A stretch of 12,807 nt of DNA from an uncultured Nitrospinaceae bacterium (GTDB lineage Bacteria; Nitrospinota; Nitrospinia; Nitrospinales; VA-1): the NCBI GenBank assembly GCA_913043155.1, contig CAJWLY010000026.1:1-12807 (forward strand), given 5' to 3'. A model generated the notes under the pieces. It searched no databases and was not told the origin of the DNA. It saw only the letters and a program-made list of their open reading frames with translations. Each line of letters begins with the position of its first letter. Position 1 is the first letter of the stretch. Shown in pieces: positions 5,086 to 11,759 of this stretch. The translations under genes and the position numbers were made by a program.

Positions 5086-5775
5086 TTACACCACGTTGGT
5101 AGTGATGGTGCCGACGCCATCAATACAGCCTTCCATGATATCGCCGGTAACAATTGGTCCAACGCCTGCGGGTGTTCCGGTGAAGATGAGGTCACCCGGT
5201 CGCAGTTCGAAAAGACCTGATAGATGTTCAATAATCTCGGGTATGTTCCATATCAGGTTAGAGATGTTTCCTTCCTGCTTGATCTCACCATTGACTTTGA
5301 GCCATATGGTGCCCGCTGAAGGGTGACCGATTTTTGATGCTGGACAGATCTCGCCGCAAGGTGCGGATGCTTCGAAGGCCTTGCTGATTTCCCACGGCCT
5401 GCTTTTCTTTTTCATCTCACCCTGCAGGTCGCGTCGGGTCATGTCCAGACCGCAGGCATAACCGAATACATGATTGTTTGCGTCCGACTGTGAAATATTC
5501 TTGCCGCCTTTGCCTATGGCGACAACAAGCTCCACCTCAAAATGGACGTTTTCGGACTTCGATGGGTATGGGAAGTCAGCACGACTAGACAGGATCGCGC
5601 TGCTGGGCTTCATAAAGAAAAACGGCGGCTCGCGATCCGGATCTGAACCCATTTCCCTTACGTGCTCAGCGTAATTACAACCCACGCAGTAAATTCGGTG
5701 AACTGGAAAAAGGTCGGTGGAATCAGCAATCTCGATTGCAGGTATTTTCATTGGTGGAACAGCATAGCGGGTCAT
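5086..5775 (-). CDS. FAH-family hydrolase, fumarylpyruvate hydrolase type
   Basis: This 229-aa cytoplasmic metal-dependent enzyme cleaves C-C bonds of beta-diketo acids, such as fumarylpyruvate to fumarate and pyruvate in the gentisate route. Acylpyruvates or oxaloacetate are alternative substrates in the family. Visible motifs are YCVGCNYAEHVREMG (29-43), DPDREPPFFFMKP (45-57), metal-ligand acids E80 and E82 in HFEVELVVAIGKGG, D111 in GLDMTRRDLQ, RPWEISKAF (126-134), WLKVNGEIKQ (158-167) and the C-terminal LRPGDLIFTGTPAGVG (191-206). Full length for the short subfamily. ATG 5775 has GAGGAGAG about five bases upstream. No other gentisate or aromatic-catabolism gene is nearby, so the physiological substrate is open; a general acylpyruvase/oxaloacetate role would fit a lone gene. 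Confidence 0.88.
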   Translation of the reverse strand: MTRYAVPPMKIPAIEIADSTDLFPVHRIYCVGCNYAEHVREMGSDPDREPPFFFMKPSSAILSSRADFPYPSKSENVHFEVELVVAIGKGGKNISQSDANNHVFGYACGLDMTRRDLQGEMKKKSRPWEISKAFEASAPCGEICPASKIGHPSAGTIWLKVNGEIKQEGNISNLIWNIPEIIEHLSGLFELRPGDLIFTGTPAGVGPIVTGDIMEGCIDGVGTITTNVV

Positions 5776-6034
5776 CAGTGCTCTCCTCTTCTTGCTTCAA
5801 ACCGGTTACGGGGCTGCGTTTCCAATATAAGTTTTATGAGTTGTGGAGGGAAAGAGGTTATTTTAGAGTAGCTCGTGGGGATAGACAAGGGAACAGGTGA
5901 AATCATTTTAAATATAAAGAGTTAGAAATATAACCGGGGTCGATCGATCAAAAAAAATGTACGAAAAACATTAGATTATCGAACAAATTCCTGATAGTCT
6001 GAACTGGATTCTTTCTTCTGTGGAGGGGCTAAAA

Positions 6035-6673
6035 GTGACCGATAGAATACGATGGGCGGCGGGCAATATAAGTAAGAGGAAAAAGGATGTGGCTCTCTAT
6101 GCCAGAGCGGGGACCGATGGTCAGACCACGGAAAACCAGATTCAGGAGCTAAGAAATGTAGCGGATCAAAATGGCTGGCAGGTAACCCGGGAGTTTGTGG
6201 ATCAGGAGCTCAGTGAAGCAAAGGGAAGGGACCAGCACCCGGCTTTCGATGCAATGCTGAAGGCCGTCCGCAGGGGAGAGGTTGGGATGATTATGGGCTG
6301 GAGCGTGGACCGGTTCGGTCGGTCGCTTAAACACCTCATAGGTTTTCTTCAAGAACTTCAGTCAAACAATGTTGACCTCTATCTTCATCAACAAGGGATA
6401 AATACAGGAACACCCACAGGCAGAATACTCTTCCAGATGCTGGGAGTATTTTCCGAATTTGAAAGAGCCATGATCAGGGAGCGGGTCAATGCGGGCCTGA
6501 CCAGGGCAAGGGCGCGGGGTAAGAAGCTGGGCAGACCAAGAGTGTCACTCGAGGTAGAGAAGAAGATCATGGAATTTCGGTCAACCGGCAAAGGCATGAG
6601 GAAAATCTCTAGAGAGCTGGGAGTTGGTGTGAGTACGGTGAAGAGAGTTATAGATGAAGCGAGGGTGGCCTGA
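6035..6673 (+). CDS. Serine recombinase (resolvase/invertase family) with catalytic serine replaced by glycine
   Basis: I chose GTG 6035 because GGAGGGG (6022-6028) sits about 8 bases upstream; GTG 6020 overlaps that site. The 212-aa protein has the small serine recombinase layout: resolvase N-terminal domain (about 18-155), arm helix with FSEFERAMIRERVNAGLTRARARGKKLGRP (139-168), and a C-terminal Hin-type helix-turn-helix (171-212, with MRKISRELGVGVSTVKRVI). The catalytic-loop motif, normally YARVSTDxQ, reads YARAGTDGQ, so the nucleophile is Gly26 (codon GGG, 6110-6112). Other active-site features are kept: R24, the R-rich D92-R93-F-G-R96-S motif, and TGRILFQMLGVFSEFE. Such a protein could bind and pair sites but should not cleave DNA by the family mechanism. 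There is no transposase, inverted repeat or invertible segment next to it. Confidence 0.9.
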   Translation: MTDRIRWAAGNISKRKKDVALYARAGTDGQTTENQIQELRNVADQNGWQVTREFVDQELSEAKGRDQHPAFDAMLKAVRRGEVGMIMGWSVDRFGRSLKHLIGFLQELQSNNVDLYLHQQGINTGTPTGRILFQMLGVFSEFERAMIRERVNAGLTRARARGKKLGRPRVSLEVEKKIMEFRSTGKGMRKISRELGVGVSTVKRVIDEARVA

Positions 6674-6727
6674 AACAGGTTTGGGAGTTGGATCTCCCCC
6701 GGCAAAGCCATCTTCAGGTGTTGCAAG

Positions 6728-6765
6728 AAGAAGTTTAACGTGGGCCAGGTTGTTAAAAACTTCTT
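6728..6765. terminator. Hairpin between convergent recombinase and rodZ-like genes
   Basis: AAGAAGTTTAAC (6728-6739) pairs with GTTAAAAACTTCTT (6752-6765) with a 2-base bulge around a 12-base loop. It lies 55 bp after the recombinase stop and 11 bp before the RodZ-like stop, the usual place for a shared terminator. The T-tracts are poor. A second small hairpin, GGGAG/CTCCC, is at 6683-6698. Confidence 0.4.
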
Positions 6766-6775
6766 AAGTAAGACG

Positions 6776-7636
6776 TCACTCTAAAGGTTTGGAGTTAATA
6801 ACAAAATCACGGACCATGTTCCCTTCCCCGCCTTCCGGAATAACCAGGATCTGACCATTTAACTGCAATTCAACTCGGTCTCTATCCCCTATGTTCATGC
6901 CGAAAGATTCTTTACCGTAAAAATTTTTTTCAGCTCCCCGGGGAAGAACAAAATCCTCTTCTCGAGACCCGTCGACACTGATATTGAACCAGACGTCATC
7001 TTGAATCTTGACTGTCAACGTCAAAGGCCGATCAACCATTTCGGAGGCGGTACGGGCTGTCTCGTTCCCATCGTCAGTCTGCGTGGGCAGGCTTGAGGCT
7101 ATATCCTGTTTTGCCTTTGATTCTAATGCTTTATCCACTCCATTATTCATTTGTGATGAAATTTTGTTCGGTTTGATGGACTCAGTTATCGGTTTAAAAC
7201 TATTTCTGGCGATCCCCCGCCCATCTGACTCTGAAACCGTCTTTTTGGAACTCGCGCTGAATTTATGACTCAGAAAATTTGTAGCCCATACTACCCCCGC
7301 TAGAGAAATAACGGCCAATCCCAACCCGAGAAGGACTTTTTTTTCCTGAAAGAATTTTTTCGTTTCAGTCAGGGTACCACCGATCTCTGTAGAAGATGGT
7401 GGGTCTATTGTGTCGTCAAAGGCGTTGAGCATTTCATGCTCATCAGACCCGATTATTCTGGCAAAGGATCGGATATATCCTTTGATAAAAACCTTTTCCG
7501 GAAGATCATCAAATTGATTGTTTTCCAGCGCCTGCAAAAAATGGATGGAGATTTTTGTTTTAGTGGCGATCTCTTCCAGCGAAAATCCGCGAAGTTCCCG
7601 CTCATGTTTTAGATAAGACCCAAAATTTTCGATCAT
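6776..7636 (-). CDS. RodZ-like helix-turn-helix membrane protein (HTH_25 + DUF4115)
   Basis: The product is 286 aa. Residues 1-70 form the cytoplasmic HTH domain (FGSYLKHERELRGFSLEEIATKTKIS..FLQALENNQFDDLPEKVFIKGYIRSFARIIG), closely matching the MreB-binding N-terminus of RodZ. Residues about 101-120 (VLLGLGLAVISLAGVVWATN) are a single membrane helix after a basic KKFFQEKK. A serine/lysine-rich linker follows (about 125-200), then a periplasmic DUF4115 domain (about 205-286) with PLTLTVKIQDDVWFNISVDG and NFYGKESFGMNIGDRDRVELQLNG. RodZ links the MreB cytoskeleton to the cell-wall machinery. Some proteins of this architecture are annotated only as HTH regulators. No mre/ispG neighbours are seen. 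ATG 7636 has no Shine-Dalgarno; a tiny leader ORF with a perfect one ends 25 bp upstream. Confidence 0.88.
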   Translation of the reverse strand: MIENFGSYLKHERELRGFSLEEIATKTKISIHFLQALENNQFDDLPEKVFIKGYIRSFARIIGSDEHEMLNAFDDTIDPPSSTEIGGTLTETKKFFQEKKVLLGLGLAVISLAGVVWATNFLSHKFSASSKKTVSESDGRGIARNSFKPITESIKPNKISSQMNNGVDKALESKAKQDIASSLPTQTDDGNETARTASEMVDRPLTLTVKIQDDVWFNISVDGSREEDFVLPRGAEKNFYGKESFGMNIGDRDRVELQLNGQILVIPEGGEGNMVRDFVINSKPLE

Positions 7637-7661
7637 GGTTTTTTCGCAGGCTGAACGAGGT

Positions 7662-7706
7662 TCAGATGTTCCCCAAAATATTTTTCAAAACGACTATTAG
7701 AACCAA
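7662..7706 (-). CDS. Putative 14-codon leader ORF before the rodZ-like gene
   Basis: On the minus strand AAGGAGGT (7722-7715), a perfect Shine-Dalgarno, is followed after 8 bases by TTG and 14 codons encoding MVLIVVLKNILGNI, then TGA. The stop is 25 bp before the RodZ-like ATG, which has no RBS of its own. This may be a leader peptide that couples translation to rodZ, or chance: the start is TTG and the peptide is very short. Confidence 0.3.
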   Translation of the reverse strand: MVLIVVLKNILGNI

Positions 7707-7925
7707 ACCGGATTACCTCCTTAAAATATTTGACGGCCTGATCCGGTGCTCGACCCGCTATCGATCCAGGCCAATCCAAAATAAAGCCTGTTTAAAACAC
7801 GAAAAGAAGCGGAGGCCCCAAACGAATCGTGGTCCAATTCCGAGGAGAACAGGCAGGGGAGGCGGAGGGAAAAATTCTCATAATTTTTTAACTTTCGTTT
7901 AGTCAATGTATTCTTGACGATGGAA

Positions 7926-7954
7926 ATTATATCAAACCAGAAAGCAACCTACAA
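7926..7954 (-). promoter_or_regulatory. Extended -10 promoter reading towards the rodZ-like gene
   Basis: On the minus strand TGATATAAT (7934-7926) is a perfect extended -10 (TGnTATAAT). TTGTAG (7954-7949) lies 17 bases upstream as a weak -35. The predicted start is near 7919, giving a leader of about 283 nt for the RodZ-like gene or a separate small RNA. Confidence 0.5.
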
Positions 7955-8153
7955 TGCGTAGAAATTGAAGAAGTTTGCCAAAAAATATTAATTTTTTAAA
8001 GACTTCGCTTTCAGTGTGGCCGTCGGTCGCTTTTCCCTCTTCCTTCCTTGCCATTTTTTAAGAATCCGATTACGCTTGAATCCTTCTGAAGAATTTAGAG
8101 GTGAAAATCGTGTTTTCCTCGGGAAAAGCAACTTCGTAACTAAAAACTGAGTG

Positions 8154-8633
8154 ATGCAAAACGAAACCAACAATACGAAAGACCGGACCGGTAAATCTAC
8201 ACTACGTGATATCGCTGAAAAAGAGTTGAAAGCTGTTCTGGCCGACCACGTCCAGTGGCTGGACTCGAAAAAATCCGAGGGCCGGGCGGCGAACCTTGAG
8301 GGATACAACCTGAAAGGCGCCGTTCTTTTAGGCGCGAATCTGAAAAGCGCCAACCTGCGGGGCGCCTTTTTATATGGAGCTTATCTGAAAAACGCCGATC
8401 TCGAGCAAGCCGATCTCTCTGGTGCCAACCTGCGCGGCGCCAACCTGCGCTGGGCTAACCTCAGACAGGCCGACCTCTCCCATGCCAACCTGGTCCGGGC
8501 CGATCTTCATGAATCACGGTTGAACGAAACCAACCTGGAAGGCGCCAACCTCCACATGGCCGAGGGGGTGACTCGTAAGCAGATCGATCAAGCTCAAACA
8601 AGCGAAACCACGCGCTTGCCTAAAATCCTCTAA
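8154..8633 (+). CDS. Pentapeptide-repeat protein
   Basis: I chose ATG 8154; a GTG directly before it adds one residue. The 159-aa protein has an acidic/basic helical N-terminus (about 1-45, LRDIAEKELKAVLADHVQWLDSKKSEG). It then has about 18 tandem A(N/D)LxX-type pentapeptides (ANLEG, NLKGA, ANLKS, ANLRG, ADLEQ, ADLSG and so on), which fold as a right-handed quadrilateral beta-helix of 4-5 turns. The C-terminus is GVTRKQIDQAQTSETTRLPKIL, and the TRLP ending is common in this family. No signal peptide, so cytoplasmic. It does not look like a Qnr-type gyrase protector, lacking its loop organisation and length. Function unknown. The repeat is visible in the DNA as recurring GCCAACCTG. Divergent from the RodZ-like gene; no Shine-Dalgarno seen. 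Confidence 0.9.
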   Translation: MQNETNNTKDRTGKSTLRDIAEKELKAVLADHVQWLDSKKSEGRAANLEGYNLKGAVLLGANLKSANLRGAFLYGAYLKNADLEQADLSGANLRGANLRWANLRQADLSHANLVRADLHESRLNETNLEGANLHMAEGVTRKQIDQAQTSETTRLPKIL

Positions 8634-8786
8634 TAAAGTCGCTTCTTTGCAGATAAAAATCCACGCAGGTTAAGCCTTGGAAAGACTGGCGGGCCTGTCG
8701 GTAAAAGTTTTTCCGATACTTCAAACGTGAAATGAAAAAAGCGATTGGGAGGGCAGACGGCACTGATAGCGGGGAGTCGATTGTTA

Positions 8787-9794
8787 CTAAACCATTGCTA
8801 CGCGCGCAGAGGCAAGCATGTTCTTGAAACTGGAAGTTGCGTCCTTCACAGCTGTTGCTTCGTATCCGCAATGGGCGGTGCAGTCAGCGCATTTTGGATG
8901 GTTCTTATGGCCGTATTTTTCCCAATGGGTGGTCTCCATCAAATCCTCGAACGTTTGGGCATAACCGTCGTCCAACAGGTAGCATGGTTTCTGCCAGCCC
9001 AAAACGGAATAATTAGGGTTTCCCCACGGAGTGCATTCGTAATCACGCCGGCCCTGTAAAAATTCCAGGTAAAGTGGAGAGTGCGTCAGATTCCAGCGGC
9101 TGTTCTTATTTTTGGCCAGCAGTTCCTTGAAAAAATTCTGAGTCCGTCTCCGGCCGAAGAAATGTTCCTGGTCGGGCGCGTCCAGGTACTGGAAAGCAGA
9201 GGCAACGGTCATGCCATCCACATCCAGGAGCTTTAAGAAGTCGAGAAATTTTTCCGCCTTCTCCACCGAGGCTCCGTCAAAAAAGGTTGTGTTGGTCGTT
9301 ACGCGGAACCCCATTTTCTTGGCTTCACGAATTGTTTCTACCGCAACCTTGAAAACACCTTTCTGGGCAACGATGCGATCGTGGTCTTCTTCAAGGCCAT
9401 CCAAATGAATGGAAAGGGTCAGTAACGGAGACCGCGGAAACTTTGGTAAAAAATCTTTAAGTAAAATCGCATTGGTGCACAGGTAAACATAGCGGTCCTG
9501 ACCCAAGAGTCCTTCGACGATCTCCAGAATCTGAGGGTGCATCAGAGGTTCGCCCCCGGCAACCGACACGACGGGAGCTCCGCATTCCTCTGCGGCATCA
9601 AAACACTCTTTAGGTGTGAGATTTTTTCTTAGAATCTCGTTGGGTTTTTGAATCTTGCCACAACCGATGCATTCCAAGTTGCAGCGGAACAGGGGTTCCA
9701 GCATTAACACCAGCGGATATTGCTTTCGGCCCTTTAGCTTTTGCCGCATAAGGTACGAACCGACTTTAAACGCCTGCTTGAACGGGATTGACAT
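8787..9794 (-). CDS. hpnH: Adenosylhopene transferase HpnH (radical SAM)
   Basis: HpnH attaches a 5'-deoxyadenosyl group from S-adenosylmethionine to diploptene, making adenosylhopane, the first step of extended C35 hopanoid side chains in the membrane. The 335-aa protein starts MSIPFKQAFKVGSYLMRQKLKGRKQYPLVLMLEP. It carries the radical-SAM cluster motif C38-NLE-C42-IG-C45, the SAM-binding GGEP (80-83), LSIHLDG (127-133), and the family-typical CTPWG-NP..GWQKPCYLLDDGYA (254-279). It ends with the cysteine-rich CADCTAHCGYEATA (302-315), likely auxiliary ligands. Length is normal. It stands alone: no squalene-hopene cyclase, hpnG or transport genes are in the window. ATG 9794 has a poor RBS. 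A promoter with a consensus -10 inside a palindrome lies upstream. Identification is firm. Confidence 0.95.
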   Translation of the reverse strand: MSIPFKQAFKVGSYLMRQKLKGRKQYPLVLMLEPLFRCNLECIGCGKIQKPNEILRKNLTPKECFDAAEECGAPVVSVAGGEPLMHPQILEIVEGLLGQDRYVYLCTNAILLKDFLPKFPRSPLLTLSIHLDGLEEDHDRIVAQKGVFKVAVETIREAKKMGFRVTTNTTFFDGASVEKAEKFLDFLKLLDVDGMTVASAFQYLDAPDQEHFFGRRRTQNFFKELLAKNKNSRWNLTHSPLYLEFLQGRRDYECTPWGNPNYSVLGWQKPCYLLDDGYAQTFEDLMETTHWEKYGHKNHPKCADCTAHCGYEATAVKDATSSFKNMLASARVAMV

Positions 9795-9832
9795 GGTTTC
9801 TTGCTGTATTTTGAATTGCGCTTGACGAATTT

Positions 9833-9847
9833 GCTGATAGAATCAGC
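9833..9847. promoter_or_regulatory. Inverted repeat GCTGAT-AGA-ATCAGC downstream of the hpnH start site
   Basis: Perfect 6-bp arms around 3 bases, positioned at about +5 to +19 relative to the predicted hpnH start (about 9852), where a repressor could act. It overlaps a possible plus-strand -10 (TAGAAT, 9838-9843), with TTGCGC 16 bases before it, for the small membrane protein gene. Confidence 0.4.
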
Positions 9848-9858
9848 GGACACGCCCC

Positions 9859-9887
9859 ATTATATGGGGGTTTGTGCCGGTTGCAAA
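9859..9887 (-). promoter_or_regulatory. hpnH promoter with the -10 inside a palindrome
   Basis: On the minus strand TATAAT (9864-9859) is a perfect -10, and TTTGCA (9887-9882, 4 of 6) lies exactly 17 bases upstream. The -10 sits within CCCCAT-TAT-ATGGGG (9855-9869), a perfect 6-bp inverted repeat, so a dimeric protein bound there would block the promoter. The leader would be about 58 nt. Confidence 0.5.
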
Positions 9888-9987
9888 TCTCTTATTGCGT
9901 GATAGGGAGCCCCCACCTTTCCCGATAGGCTTTAATCTGGTTTTCCTCAACCGCAACCGATCCGAAAAATGATTCGGAGAACGGGTT

Positions 9988-10185
9988 TTGAAAAAATTTG
10001 TACTACTCCTGATCGTCACCGCAGCCGCCGTCCTCGTTGACGGGACGCTAACGCACGATATCTTCGATTACCGGATCGATTCGTTTACCAAGGGAGCAGT
10101 TTTTATGCTGATCCTTGTCATTTGCGGGTCCATTGCTTGGGCCGACTCGGCAAAAAACGGCAAAAAGGAAAACAATTCCAGGTAA
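9988..10185 (+). CDS. Small membrane protein, hypothetical
   Basis: The product is 65 aa from TTG 9988, with GGAGA (9976-9980) seven bases upstream; no ATG or GTG start gives a sensible product. Residues 1-17 (MKKFVLLLIVTAAAVLV) look like a signal anchor or signal peptide. Residues about 34-53 (TKGAVFMLILVICGSIAWAD) form a second hydrophobic segment, and the tail is hydrophilic and basic (SAKNGKKENNSR). So probably two membrane helices with a short acidic loop (DGTLTHDIFDYRIDS). I do not recognise the family. It is divergent from hpnH and ends 9 bp before the convergent stop of trhP. Confidence 0.6.
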   Translation: MKKFVLLLIVTAAAVLVDGTLTHDIFDYRIDSFTKGAVFMLILVICGSIAWADSAKNGKKENNSR

Positions 10186-10194
10186 AATTTTGCC

Positions 10195-11508
10195 TCAAGC
10201 TTCCGGAGAAGATGCAAGAGAGGGAGCGGGAGTCTTGATCACTCGGCTCAGCAGGGCATAAGGTTCGACACAACCCTCTGTTTTGATCCATACCGTACCG
10301 TTTCCTCCGTGCGCTGTAGTCAGCGCCATCCCATTCGTATTTTCCATTGAAGTGATTCGGAAACGATATTGGTTCTGCGGTGAGATGTATTCTACCTCCT
10401 GTCCCACCTCGATCTGGTTCTTGACTTCCAGTTCCATCCATCCGCCTGCCCGATCATTGACCACCCGCCCTGCATAAACCTGTGGTAGATCCTTTTCTTG
10501 TGGTGAATCGAACTGCTCCGTTGCCCGAGATGCGTTCGAAAGGAGAAAAGCAGTGGTGAATCCCCGGTTGGCCGTTTTGTCGGTTTCATTCAACAAAGAT
10601 GGGTCGAATGATTTCTTGGCCGCTATATCGTCGGTTGCTTGCCTGTAGGCCCGTGTTATGAGCGACAGATAATAAACGGATTTGGATCGACCTTCGATTT
10701 TAAACGACCCTACCCCAGCCCGCGACAATTCGTCTAGATGCTCTATTGCTCGCAAATCCTTTGAGTTCATGATGTAGGTGCCGTGTTCGTCCTCATCGAT
10801 AGGCATGAAGTCCCCGTTCCGGCCGGTTTCCTCGATAAAAAAATTCTCGTGAGCCGGTTGGGGTTTCCTCTCCTCGTCAGGCAATTCCTTATACAAATTA
10901 TATTCCCACCGGCAACTGTTCGTGCAGGTCCCCTGGTTTGCATCACGATGGTTGAAATAATTCGATAGCAAACATCGGCCTGAATAAGCAATACAAATAG
11001 ACCCGTGGACAAACGACTCCAGTTCGATTTCAGGTACACGTTCATGGATTTCCTGAATTTCCCGAAGGGAGAGTTCCCGTGAGAGGATGATGCGGCGCAC
11101 CCCCTCGTCTCTCCAGAACGCTGCCGACATCCAGTTGATGGTATTCGTCTGCACCGAAAGATGAACCGGTAACTGCGGAAATTCTTTCAGAACAAACCGG
11201 ATCATTCCCGGATCAGACATAATGATCCCATCGGGTGCTACCTCAGCGAAAGTCGCGAGCGATTTTTTAAATGAATCCAGCTTGCGATTGGGAGGCAGAA
11301 TGTTTGCCGTTACATAAATTTTCTTCCCCCTCTCCCTGCAGTACTCGATATCTTTTTTCAGGAGATTGTTGTTGTAAGGATTTTCCCGAGCGCGCAGGGA
11401 GAACCGGGGTATACCGGCATAGACCGCATCGGCTCCATAGGCCAAGGCATACCTCAGTTTTTCCGGACTACCCGCCGGAGACAACAATTCTGGAACCTTC
11501 GAATCCAT
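10195..11508 (-). CDS. trhP: tRNA hydroxylation protein TrhP (YegQ), peptidase U32 family
   Basis: TrhP (formerly YegQ) is needed for prephenate-dependent hydroxylation of uridine 34 in several tRNAs, giving 5-hydroxyuridine, the precursor of cmo5U/mo5U. Despite the U32 'peptidase' name the family is not considered proteolytic here. From ATG 11508 the product is 437 aa, close to the 453 aa of E. coli YegQ. It has PELLSPAGSPEKLRYALAYG (6-25), DAVYAGIPRFSLRAR (27-41), VHLSVQTNTINW (115-126) and RIILSRELSL (139-148). The cluster-binding cysteines are C172, C179, C195 and C199 in SICIAYSGRC..NQGTCTNSCRWEY. EDEHGTYIMNSKDLRAI and FKIEGRSKSVYY follow. TTG 11562 would add 18 unrelated residues and lies upstream of the predicted start site, so I rejected it. 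Confidence 0.94.
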   Translation of the reverse strand: MDSKVPELLSPAGSPEKLRYALAYGADAVYAGIPRFSLRARENPYNNNLLKKDIEYCRERGKKIYVTANILPPNRKLDSFKKSLATFAEVAPDGIIMSDPGMIRFVLKEFPQLPVHLSVQTNTINWMSAAFWRDEGVRRIILSRELSLREIQEIHERVPEIELESFVHGSICIAYSGRCLLSNYFNHRDANQGTCTNSCRWEYNLYKELPDEERKPQPAHENFFIEETGRNGDFMPIDEDEHGTYIMNSKDLRAIEHLDELSRAGVGSFKIEGRSKSVYYLSLITRAYRQATDDIAAKKSFDPSLLNETDKTANRGFTTAFLLSNASRATEQFDSPQEKDLPQVYAGRVVNDRAGGWMELEVKNQIEVGQEVEYISPQNQYRFRITSMENTNGMALTTAHGGNGTVWIKTEGCVEPYALLSRVIKTPAPSLASSPEA

Positions 11509-11541
11509 TATTTTCTGGGCCCATAACTTATTAAATAGTGT

Positions 11542-11570
11542 ATTACAAACTTTACACCACAACGGGGCAA
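11542..11570 (-). promoter_or_regulatory. Candidate promoter of trhP
   Basis: On the minus strand TTGCCC (11570-11565, 4 of 6) and TGTAAT (11547-11542, 5 of 6) are spaced 17 bases apart. The predicted start near 11535 leaves a leader of about 27 nt before ATG 11508, which supports that start codon. Confidence 0.45.
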
Positions 11571-11592
11571 GCCCGCAACTGTTTGGCCAGTG

Positions 11593-11612
11593 CCCTCAAG
11601 ACGGTATGAGGG
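11593..11612. repeat. Small inverted repeats in the trhP/formyltransferase gap
   Basis: CCCTCA (11593-11598) and TGAGGG (11607-11612) form a 6-bp stem. A second perfect one, TACCCG-CCTGT-CGGGTA, lies at 11706-11722. Either could fold on the transcript leaving the formyltransferase gene, but neither has a T-run. The rest of the roughly 250-bp gap shows no convincing gene. Confidence 0.3.
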
Positions 11613-11759
11613 GTTTCGGGATTTTAATGGGTAGGCGGTTGAAAGTCTCCAGGGATAAGACACTGGTCCCAAAAACATTCCAGCGCAATGACGCCGGACC
11701 CAACATACCCGCCTGTCGGGTAGAGCAAGATTGTTCCGCCATCTTTGGTTTTTCGAAAG

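Larger units (their letters stand above)
7637..8153. other. 517-bp divergent intergenic region
   Basis: It lies between the minus-strand RodZ-like gene and the plus-strand pentapeptide-repeat gene. It holds a minus-strand extended -10 promoter (7926-7954), a GC-rich segment at 7800-7870 with CCTCCGC repeated on the minus strand, and a mini-ORF with strong RBS (7662-7706). I see no protein gene of normal size and no named structured RNA. Confidence 0.55.

Noticed and set aside
6035..6673. Transposon or integron context for the recombinase
   Set aside because: No transposase, terminal inverted repeats, attC-like sites or invertible segment with matching ends could be found around it.
7666..7902. 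Plus-strand open frame between rodZ and the pentapeptide gene
   Set aside because: No ribosome site, very basic random-looking product; the region is better explained as leader DNA on the other strand.
7988..8353. Minus-strand open frame of 121 codons
   Set aside because: Half of it is antisense to the pentapeptide-repeat gene, whose third-position pattern keeps the opposite strand open; composition is Phe/Arg/Ser-rich and there is no ribosome site.
8300..8560. Short tandem DNA repeats, possible CRISPR or VNTR
   Set aside because: They are the codons of pentapeptide repeats (GCCAACCTG and variants) in an open frame, with no spacers.
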